A DNA stretch of 33,355 bases from NCBI GenBank assembly GCA_002104905.1, contig MCFE01000821.1, forward strand, positions 1-33,355, read 5' to 3'. Below are positions 20,060 to 28,538 of this stretch, in pieces. This DNA comes from Basidiobolus meristosporus CBS 931.73 (taxonomy: Eukaryota > Basidiobolomycota > Basidiobolomycetes > Basidiobolales > Basidiobolaceae). Positions within the stretch are counted from its first letter, which is position 1; the number at the start of each line of letters is the position of its first letter. Position numbers and translations under genes: made by a program. Below the pieces are notes generated by a model that searched no databases, was not told where the DNA came from, and was given only the letters and a program-made list of their open reading frames with translations.

Positions 20060-20949
20060 CAGATTTAGACAAATGGGAGCCAGTGAATGAATAGTGGCAT
20101 AAGGCCACAGGGTTCCTGCTTATATTTGCAGAGAAAGGTAATTTGTCTACCACAGCCTCCACATCCTTCATAATTGGAGGAGTGGAGATCCCTCTGACAC
20201 ACAAAGTATCATTGTTAAGAACTCATAAGGTTGTCAGAATGCCTTCAGTACAGTTTTGTAACATTGATAGAAACACCAAGAGTGTGCAGCACATTGTGAA
20301 GAGCAGTGCTAAAAAAATGTACCTGAATATTGCAAGAATTTATTGCAAAGACTGGCAGATGTGGTGCTAGACCTTGCAGTGCCATCTGAGGACCAGGACA
20401 CATGGAAAACTGTAAATGAACAGTGCCATAGAGCCACAAGGTTCCTGCCTAAGTGATGTAAAAAGGGAATTATAGCACAATTACTTATTAAATGGTGAAT
20501 ATTGATGGTGTTACTTGTTGAGTGTGCAGTTGGGCTTAATGTTAGTGTTGGGTGTTGGAGCTTGTATGGGTCAATATGGCTGGCAATTAAGGAAGAACTG
20601 AAATTTCAACAAAAACAAATTAATTTATACGCATGAAAAGTAAGAGATTTGGTTGAGTCAGGAAGTAAGGAGTGTAAAAAAAGGCAATAGCTAATCAAAG
20701 CAAAGAAAACATAAGAGGCCACTGAGTATTTGAGATCAGAAATTGAGAGTATTAGCGTAGGACCAATCAAAAGTCACTTATGTACTCTTGTGATGAAATT
20801 TTGATCAAGTTTTTTGTGAAATTTGGGGTGCAATTATTTCTCAACTGTCTTTGCATGGTGACCCAACAAGATCAATACCTATTGGCCATAGGACTTCAAT
20901 ATTGTGATGGTCTTTTTACATGATCATCACCATTATTTTTCATGGGGGG
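20060..20949 (+). pseudogene. Gene B fragment, forward copy, with terminus
   Basis: Forward-strand piece of gene B. It starts within the module with GNLSTTAS...VEIPLTH, MPSVQFCNIDRNTK and ARIYCKDWQM (20143-20370), continues through the tail region (inverse of 23900-24110) and the terminal block ACCAATCAAAAGTCACTT, and ends at TTATTTTTCATGGGG near 20949, a decayed family terminus. It adjoins the transposase terminus at 20059 directly: two broken ends of the family placed in tandem. Confidence 0.5.
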
Positions 20950-21556
20950 TAGCATATACTTTGTGCAAGCAAGTTATTGGTTGCTGCCACTTTTGCCATG
21001 AACACCTCCTGAATATCTGCAAAGAACCTTTGGGTATTTAGCCAATATATCCCATCTCCTTGCTGGGTCCCAGCCATCCCTATAAGTGCACTTGGGCTCT
21101 TATTTGTGTAGATTCAGCACTGAATGATGTAGATATTGGCTTGTGCCAAAGAGATACCTGCAGACTTTGGTAAAGCTGTCCTAGTAAGATTAGTGGCTTG
21201 TTTTGGCCAACTCAACCATGTAATTCTTGACTGAGTACCCATGCATTGGGGCAACTTAACTTCTTGATGCAGAGGACATAAGTGTTTCCATGTTCACATT
21301 AGTCCTCAGTATTTTCCCACTCTTCCTGGCTGTCTTCCTTATGCCAGCTCATCACATCAATGATGGACTTGAAGGTAATATTCTTAATGAGATTGGGACA
21401 TGGTAGTACTAGCAACTGACTTGCTTTCCTACACACCTACTCAACAGGAAACTTCCAATAGATTAAAAAAGGCTCCGTACTCTCACACACCAAGCAAGAT
21501 GGAGTAAAGAATTGAAACAGTAGTGGCAGAGATCTACATGCTCAGCTAAATGGTTA
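20950..21556 (-). pseudogene. CACTA-like transposase C-terminal fragment, reverse copy
   Basis: Colinear with 10170-10790. Shared blocks are GCCATGAACACCTCCTGAATATCTGC, GCCAATATAT, GGCTCTTATTTGTGTAG, CAACTTAACTTCTTGATGC, TTTCC...CTCTTC, ATGGACTTGAAGGTA and CAAGCAAGATGGAGTA. The terminus is missing: the homology starts at an internal point beside the gene B terminus at 20949. Not coding. Confidence 0.55.
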
Positions 21557-22017
21557 ATTATATAGGTATTATATGTCATTCTGATCCTCAGAATATGGTC
21601 AAGCAAATCAATGTGTTTGTCTGTATTTTGAACTCTAATCTGGGGTGACAGGCAGCTCTAAAGTGCTTGCGCATCAATTTCATTTTGAGTGGCTGTAGAC
21701 TTGTGTAAATTTGCTATAGGAATGCAGGTACTTCATTGACTGAAACAGTCTGATCCATGTCCAGGCGCGTGGATCTTCAGCATAGCTCCTTCATGTGGTG
21801 ATGACAAGGATCATAGCATCAACACATGCATCATGTAGCATTCTCCTTATTGATCAGCATTGCTAGCAAGGATTACTCATTTTCTCATAGATTCATCCTC
21901 CTGCACATTTCATAATTTGAAATATGTCCTACATGACCTTCTTGACATATGACCTTGTTCTTCTGTTAGTGTCTTTTTCAAAGACAAAGGCCACTCTTTC
22001 CAAACAAGATAATTTGC
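21557..22017. other. Unassigned spacer
   Basis: No recognisable gene, repeat or RNA on either strand. One CpG-containing patch (GGCGCGTGG near 21765) stands out in otherwise CpG-poor DNA. Confidence 0.4.
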
Positions 22018-22104
22018 TCTACAATAAGCCAGACTAGTGTGGAGCTTTGAAGTTAGTTTTTAGCTGCTGAAAGACACCAAATAGTCTAGTATTTTGACAA
22101 ATCA
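22018..22104 (-). repeat. Remnant of a copia family 3 LTR end
   Basis: TTTTTAGCTGCTGAAAGACACCAAATAGTC and the following TATTTTGACA parallel the first 45 bases (in reverse) of the LTR of the young copia element, TTTTTAGCTGCTGAATGATACCAAATAGTCC. Weaker matches extend leftwards to about 22018. It is old and truncated, with no target duplication. Confidence 0.55.
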
Positions 22105-22199
22105 TACTGATTTCAAGATATTTTGGGGTAATACTGATTTGGGCGGACCCAACCAGCCAGTACATGCAAACACCATATGTAAGCATATTTTAGTAAGGT

Positions 22200-23640
22200 T
22201 GCCCTTATAGAAATTAGTTGCTTGTTGCATCCAATCCACCCTTGCCTTACCTAGCTGCCCCTATTAGAAACAATTGTGAAGATCTTTTCAAAAGGCAATT
22301 GCAGAAGTTGAATCTTGTGACTAGATGTGATTGATGCTGTGAGGACTAATGCTAAGATTGTCAACAAAAATTGCTCCATCAATTCCACAAAAGCTGGGTC
22401 AAAACTCTCTAACAGTAAGTATCATCTTGCCACAGAGAGAATATACTGAGGTCTGCATCTACAATCAGCTTCAGTGGCACTGTTGGTCAGCCTTTTTCCA
22501 AATGATCCACTGAACAGCTCAGTAATTCCATCAGTTCTGGGGTGATATGTCAAAGTTTTCATGTATTTAATCTGCTGTGTTTTTAAGTAAACTTCCCACA
22601 TTTTTCCAACAAGGGTTGCTCCTCTACCAGATACACTCCTCACCAGACATCTAAACATTACAAGGATCTCATGGTAGAAGAAACTTGTGACTACTTACTC
22701 AGTGGCTACTAGTACAGCTTTTGCCACCAACCATTTGATGGCATCATCAGTCCATCAATTGAGTTTTCTGGTAGTAGGAAGTCTTCCTATATAGTTACTC
22801 ATCTCCCAAATGGCCTTACAGGCTTTAAGGGAAGGAGTCCAGCAATTATATGTAGTAGATCTTGGTTGATTTGGCATCTGGGGCATGTTTTCAATAGCTT
22901 CTCAATATCTTGTTTCAATCAGGGCCAACATGATCTGGCTCTCACAGGGCTATAGGTTTTTTCAACTCTATGATGTCCATATTCATTGTGTAGCTGATGT
23001 ATTAAGTCCAGGCAAGCAAGATATGGGCAATTGGCAATATTGTTACAAGTCTTGGTATAAGAGTTGTAGAGGAATAGGGAGTTTAGCTAGTATTGTATTC
23101 ACTAAAACTTGAACTGATTTTTATTGAGGTTCCAGCAGCTCCTTATATACATTTTGCCAGATCAATTGCTGACTAATTGTATTTCCTAATGTAGGTTGTG
23201 GCTGATGACTCATTTGATTGCATCATCATCACCCAATAAGATCCTACTTAATACATCTATTTCTGTCTGATAAGGATCTGCTGATTCATTTGCTGACTAA
23301 TGCTACTGATTTCATAGATAATACTGATATACTGATAACCTAAACATATACTAATTGATTTGACTAAAAACTGATCTAACTTAAACATTCAAGCGGCAGA
23401 TCATAACAATATAGCCATTGTCAAAAATCTGGCAGTGTGTCTCATCCTTTACCACAAATTTGCTAGTTTCAGCCTTGATTATCTTCTTGATATCTTTTCT
23501 AAAAGTACTCTGTTAATAAGTTGGGCTAATCTAATGTGTGCATGAAGTTGGGTTGGGCAACTTGCTCTAGTCTCAATGAGGCATTAGCAATTTTATGTTC
23601 ATCCTAAGGCAGAAGCTCATCTCCATGTTAAATTGCTATA
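22200..23640 (-). pseudogene. pol: Ty3/gypsy integrase pseudogene, split by a solo LTR
   Basis: Reverse-strand remnant of a gypsy polyprotein. From 5' to 3': SKFVVKDETHCQIFDNGYI (about 23409-23460), then after the solo LTR the H2C2 zinc-binding domain LHNEYGHHRVEKTY...LLKTCPRCQINQ (about 22870-23005), then the catalytic core with IGRLPTTRKLN, AIKWLVAKAVLVAT, FFYHEILVMFRC (about 22660-22790), SGRGATLVGKMWEVYL (the family's SDRG Asp is lost) and LTYHPRTDGITELFSGSFGK (22520-22580) carrying the catalytic Glu region. C-terminal integrase-like sequence (ESFDPAFVELMEQFLL) continues to about 22300. It normally inserts retrotransposon cDNA into the genome. Stops, frameshifts and the missing Asp make it inactive. 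Confidence 0.85.
23041..23408 (-). repeat. Solo LTR (probably gypsy type) inserted in the integrase pseudogene
   Basis: About 368 bp with TGTTA...TAACA ends. In the reverse orientation it has GTATATAAGG (23141-23150) followed by AATAAA (23120-23125), the promoter and poly(A) order of an LTR. AATAT precedes it (23036-23040) and AATAT overlaps its last base (23408-23412), giving a 4-5 bp target duplication. Removing it rejoins the reading DNGYI-ANCP of the integrase region, direct evidence of insertion. Confidence 0.8.
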
Positions 23641-24112
23641 TAAATTCACTCCATCTTGTCATTATTATGGATGGTACCTTCTGAGTAAATATATACTTCA
23701 TGGAGGCATGGCCAGTCTGGGAGGGATTAATCAAAAAGTATTCATCCAATCAGGACACTGTGCAAACACTGTTGTGAAATAACAGAACCCCAGATTTCAC
23801 AAAAAACTTAGTCAAAATTTTTCATTAAAAAAATACATAAATAGCTTGTGATTGTTTCTCTGCCAGCTCTATGACTTTGGGATACAAACACTCAATCACC
23901 TCCAACATTTGTGTACATTGATTGGCTAATTCCTCTTTTTCACACTCCTTACTTCCTCACTCAACCAATTCTCTTACATTTTATGCTTACAAATTGATTT
24001 GTATCCATTCTCACTTTGGCTGTACCCCAATTGGCAACTATACTGACCAACAATAGTACCTATGCCCAGCACTAACATTAAACCCAGTGCCACACTCAAA
24101 AAGTAACTACAT

Positions 24113-25010
24113 TAATATACACCACTCAATATGTATTTCTGCTATAACAATCTGCTTCCATGACTTCAGCAGGAACCATGTGTCTCTGTGTCACTGTGCA
24201 TTTATAGGTTCCCATGTGTCCTGGTCTTCAGCCAGCACTGAAAGGTCTAGCACCACATATATCAGTCTTTGCAATGAATCCTTGCAAAATCCACCACTCA
24301 GTATATATTTCTGCTGTAATGCTCTGGTTGCTCAACTTTAGGGGGGGATCCAACAGCTTTATGCCACTGTTCATTTGCTAGTTCCCACACATCCTAGTCT
24401 TCAGCTGGCACTGCAAGGACTAGCACCTCATCTGCCAGTCTTTGCAATAAATCCTTGCAATATTCAAGTGCATTTTCTTTAGAACTGCTCTGCAAGAAGT
24501 GCTGCATCCTCTTGGTGTTTCTATCAATATTACATAACTGAACTGAAGGCATTATGATAGCCTTTTGGGTTCTTGACACTATTCCTTTGTCTATCTGTGG
24601 GATATCCATTCCATCAACAACGGAGGTTGTGAAGGCTGTGGTAGACAAATTGCCTTTCTCTGCAAACTTTAGCAGTAACCCTGTGTCTTTATGCTACTAT
24701 TCATTCACTGGCTCCCATCAGTCCTGATGCTCAGCCGGCACTGAAGGGTCAACCATCTTGTCTGTCAGTTCTTGAAATACATCCTTGCAATATTCAGGTG
24801 CATTTTCTTGCGCACTGCTCCAAGAGCAGTGCTGCAACCTCTTGGTTTGCCTATTGATGTTCCAAAATTCCACTGTAGTCATTTTGATAGTATTTTGGGC
24901 TCTTGACCTTATTACTATATCTGTCAGTGGGATCTCCACTCTGCTTAAAATGGAGGACAAGGAGGCAGTGGTAGGCAGTAGTAAGTAAATTGCTTTTCTC
25001 TGCAAACTTG
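24113..25010 (-). repeat. Tandem array of about 310-bp coding modules in gene B copy 2
   Basis: Two full units (about 25005-24700 and 24700-24370) and a partial third (about 24365-24113) share GCCAGTCTTTGCAATAAATCCTTGCAA, TATTCA.GTGCATTTTCTT, CTCTTGGT.TGCCTATTGAT and GACAAATTGCCTTTCTCTGCAAA-type blocks. A duplicated CCACCACTCARTATRTATTT occurs at 24120 and 24293. Copy 1 (7211-7495) and the forward fragment (20143-20370) hold one unit each. Confidence 0.7.
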
Positions 25011-25182
25011 TCTACCTCACTGGAGTGTAGCTGAGCTGGCTGAACTTTCAGCTCTTAGGGAGACATTGTCTGTCTCATTGCTAACTCTACTTGGCTATTA
25101 TGGGATTCATTCTGTTCTGCGCTAATGGTATTAACTGGTAAGAGCTGCAGCCTTGAGATAGACTTTTACTCTTTACCTTTAC

Positions 25183-25600
25183 CTTCAGTGCTGCTTAGTC
25201 TTGCACTGCCACTCAGATTGAGTGCTTCTTTTATTATACTCTGTTTTTTCCTTGATGAATGCTGCACTAGCACATCTGTTTTTGCCAGTTTGTCCCTTGC
25301 TAGCACTCATCAAGCAACTTGACATTCAGTTGCTGCTTGTTTAGAACTTCTACCCCTGCTTTTACCATGCTCCTGAAAAGGCTATAGGTCTTTATCACTC
25401 TTATGTCCCTCACTGCTAATGTGACTGAGTGCTCCTTATATTAAAGTATGCTTTCTCCTTGTTAAATGCTGCACTAATGCATTGATATCTGCCTGCCTGC
25501 CCCTTTCTAGCACTCTTCTGGCTACCTGACATCTCTTTTCTGCTTGTTTGGAGCTTTCAGCACTGCCTATGACAAGCTCTTGAGGAAGCTGCTGGTTTTG
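25183..25600 (-). repeat. Two units of the 207-bp tandem module in gene B copy 2
   Basis: Two tandem units, each with TGAGTGCTYCTT, TTTYTCCTTG, AATGCTGCACTA, GCCCCTTTCTAGCACTC/GTCCCTTGCTAGCACTC and a closing GCTCCTGAAAAGGCT/GCTCTTGAGGAAGCTGCTGG. Copy 1 carries three units, so copy number differs between the copies. Confidence 0.65.
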
Positions 25601-25611
25601 AACCATGGCAC

Positions 25612-26333
25612 TATTGAAATATTTAGAAGTCCACCTAATTATTAGTTAATTATGAGTTAGCACCTATTGAAAAGATATATTTCAAAATATTTGCCTAAAA
25701 ACTTCTTTGTAGGATATTGCTAATTATTAGAAGTTAATGAAGTACCAAATTTTAGGAAAATATGAAATTTGTCCAGATGAGCTGAAATTTGACACACATA
25801 CTACTGAGACTCCCCCAGTGATGAGCATGTTGAAATATTGGACTATTTGGTATCATTCAGCAGCTAAAAATATACTTAACAATTCTAGGCTAGTCTTAGT
25901 CACTGTAGGACTCATTTACTGCCTTAACTTTGCCACTTTCTCCAGATATATGATCTTATGATTATTCCCCTATAGTCAGGATCAAATTAGCACTATTACC
26001 AAACATTATGTACTAACCCTGAAACTGTTACAGAATGCTCCTGAATATTGAGAAACCCTCACTACTTAGTGTTGCAGCTGTATTACTTCTACAAAGGTAT
26101 AAATACTGAGCTTCTTTATGAATAAACAACAGTTCAGCTATTACCACTATTTCTTGATAAGTTCCTTATATCCAAATCACTTCTTAAATTGCAACAGAGC
26201 AAACAGTTACATGTACTTTGTTTTGTGGTAAGTATAAGTGCTATGTTGCAACTCAATAAATCACCAAGTGAATATCATGTAATTCTTCTAATTCTCCAAT
26301 TCACTTCCTATAAATCTCTCTGATACTTCAACA
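25612..26333 (+). repeat. Solo LTR, copia-type family 2, with GGCAC target duplication (outer)
   Basis: The outer LTR runs 25612-25827 and 26202-26333, about 348 bp once the nested insertion is removed, matching the 349-bp sister at 19249. Its ends are TATTGAAATA (decayed TGTTGAAATA) and CTTCAACA. The flanks GGCAC at 25607-25611 and 26334-26338 are perfect 5-bp duplicates. It splits gene B copy 2. Confidence 0.93.
25828..26196 (+). repeat. Nested solo LTR, copia family 3, with GAGCA target duplication
   Basis: Exactly 369 bp, TGTTGAAATATTGG...AAATTGCAACA, flanked by GAGCA at 25823-25827 and 26197-26201. It is inserted inside the family 2 solo LTR. It differs by eye from the LTRs of the full element at 28170-32855 at about four or five positions. 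TATAAATA at 26099 and AATAAA at 26121-26126 mark promoter and poly(A) sites. At the one site where the two LTRs of the full element differ, it agrees with the 5' LTR. Confidence 0.95.
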
Positions 26334-27280
26334 GGCACTGTGTTTTCTCTGCCTTTGATGGCTTCTGCTGTTCTTGAGCTTCTTTTTTTGCATTCCAATG
26401 CTGGCACAAAATCTGTTTGCTTGCTCTTATCTAGGATAATGCTCATGATGCAGGTCAGTGCAATTTGCTTGGCCTTGAGCTCCTAATGGTCCCATGGTAT
26501 GCCAGTTTTAAGGTGATGGTGTGCTAGACCTCTGACAGCCACTTAAATATTTGCCCACTATTCTTTATTGCACTCAACAGCTTCACAGATATTCAATGCC
26601 TTTTGATCTTTAGGCTCTGGTATAAACATCACATTGTCTCCCTCCCATGCTGTAACAGGTTTTTCTGCATGCTTAAGCTTTTGGCACTGTTGTTGTTCTT
26701 CAAAGACGTTACAGTGTTCCTCAGCTGTCACTTTGGGAAATAGCAGAATTCTTGGTTGTGTCATTGAGCTACTTGAGTACTTTCTTTGCAGCTAATATTT
26801 TGTGTTCTCTACCTGGAATAATGATTGCTCTACACATATTTTCTACATTTCTGGTTTCTGGACTATTTGCTGATTTTTCTGGCCCATTACCTCTATCCTA
26901 TTAGCCACTGCACCTAATTGCCCTATTAGTGCTCTGGATTGAGCTGAAAACATACCTGCTAAAACAGGTGGTGGTGATTTTATGATGACCACTTACTGGT
27001 CTTCAACCAAAGGTGCTGAGCTTGCTACATTCTCATCTGCCTCAGCATTATGATCACCTTGCAGCTCTATAGAAACTCTCATTGGTCTACTTGACTGAGG
27101 TCCTGATTAATCTCCATTATTACATTGTGTGGGCACACTCTCAACATTGCCATTTTTGGATGTAGCTGTGCTTGTTGAGCTAAATGTCAAAGCATGATGT
27201 TGTCTAACTGTTCTTCTGCTACTGTTAGCAATAGTGTTTGGTTGGGAACCAGACAACTTTGCTTTATTTGTTGGCAGCAT

Positions 27281-27560
27281 ATATGTGGTAGTGGGTCAAG
27301 CCAATTGGGACATAGTGTTACATATACATGTGTATATGATGCCATTACTGTATTCAAAGTGCTTACTATGGCAGGTTATCATTTAATTCTACATTCATGT
27401 TGTTGCAATATCTTAGATGCAAGACTGTCTTGAATTTACAAGAGTATTGACAAAATAATGGCAAAATAGTGTAATATTGCTGAGTATCAAGCTGTTTGCC
27501 CTATGGAGAAGACTACTTGATGTAGCACCATAAGAGAAGACTCAGTAACCAGAAAGATCA
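27281..27560. promoter_or_regulatory. Divergent spacer of the CACTA-like element, copy 2
   Basis: Counterpart of 8404-8640: shared GTGCTTACTATGGCAGGT against ATGCTTACTATGACAGGT, AAGACTGTCTT, GTATTGACAAAA, TGTTTGCCCTATGGAGAAG and AAGAGAAGA. It lies upstream of gene B copy 2. The Tnp2-like gene that should follow on the right is absent; other retroelement-like sequence starts instead. Confidence 0.4.
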
Positions 27561-28169
27561 CTGTCAATGTCCCTATTGGGACTCATTCAGTGAATCCAAG
27601 CAGCCCTGACAACAGACAACACAAAGTTAATGCCTTTGCTATCAAAGACACCTTCCTGAAGAACCTGCCAAACCCATCCTTAGAAGACTACAATTTGAAG
27701 AGCCTGAGGTTATCATTCACAAGAGGCATGGTATACTGCCCACCCAAGATCCATTGCCTCACTGTCAGATGACCTCAAAGATAGCAAGCTACTCAAGCCC
27801 TCAACTGCTTACTGAGAAGCTGCTGAAGCAGAACCTCACTTTGTTAGTTGGAGAAATCATGAGTGAATCCCATCTGTTAGGAAGACCTTTGATGAGCAGC
27901 TTAGAGCAAGACAGCAAGCCATTGAACAAATGGACATTCATATGACTCAGACAAACTATGAAGACCATCAAAAGGATGACAAAACTACTGAATATTAGAC
28001 CTTTTACTCAGTTGCAACTGCTGTGGTGAAAGGATATTTATATGATGACCTGTTGACTGCCATGCTGACAGTGGTTCTGAGATTTGTGTTATGCTGCTAT
28101 GGTGGTGTATAGGTCCAAGGGAGAGATATGTCCATCACTTCTCAAGTGGTTTGTGTGTAGGGTGTTCAC
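27561..28169 (+). pseudogene. Retropepsin-like retroelement remnant (left of the young copia insertion)
   Basis: A forward-strand fragment of an unassigned polyprotein. Around 28060-28090 it reads DCHADSGSEICVM, the D-S/T-G active-site loop of a retropepsin as found in gypsy-type and related fungal elements (DSGSE.NVM-like). Upstream is an open 60-codon stretch from 27590. The young copia element is inserted about 100 bases after the motif; reading continues weakly past 32860 (LGAIISSKSLLGILGF). No reverse transcriptase or integrase is visible, so the family is uncertain. Confidence 0.4.
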
Positions 28170-28538
28170 TGTTGCAATTTAAGAAGTGATTTGGATATAA
28201 GGAACTTATCAAGAAATAGTGATAATAGTTGAACTGTTGTTTATTCATAAAGAAGCTCAGTATTTATACCTTTGTAGAAGTAATACAGCTGCAACACTAA
28301 GTAGTGAGGGTTTCTCAATATTCAGGAGCATTCTGTAACAGTTTCAGGGTTAGTACATAATGTTTGGTAATAGTGCTAATTTGATCCTGACTATAGGGGA
28401 ATAATCATAAGATTATATATCTGGAGAAAGTGGCAAAATTAAGGCAGTAAATGAGTCCTACAGTGACTAAGACTAGCCTAGAATTGTTAAGTAAATTTTT
28501 AGCTGCTGAATGATACCAAATAGTCCAATATTTCAACA
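28170..28538 (-). repeat. 3' LTR of copia element 2
   Basis: 369 bp (reverse strand TGTTGAAATATTGG...AAATTGCAACA). It differs from the 5' LTR only at 28438 (A here, G at the matching 32755 on the + strand). The pol stop codon TGA (28533-28535) lies inside its first six bases. Confidence 0.97.

Larger units (their letters stand above)
23756..27280 (-). pseudogene. Gene B, copy 2, of the CACTA-like element (interrupted)
   Basis: Reverse-strand gene starting at ATG 27280 (MLPTNKAKLSGSQ). It has a region absent from copy 1: RPMRVSIELQGDHNAEADEN, then VLAGMFSAQSRALIGQLGAV near 26940, and an open stretch 26558-26764 with MTQPRILLFPKVTAEEHC. A nested LTR insertion (25612-26333) follows. Beyond it are two 69-aa modules (about 25183-25600) and about two and a half copies of a roughly 105-aa module (24113-25010) with VEIPLTD, NIDRNTKR.QHF, ENAPEYCKDLLQRLADE and VPAEDQD. 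The tail leads to CACTGTGCAAACACTG at 23756, matching CACTATGCAAAGACTG at 6876. Internal stops are present. The function is unknown; the repeated modules suggest a binding or scaffold role. Confidence 0.5.
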
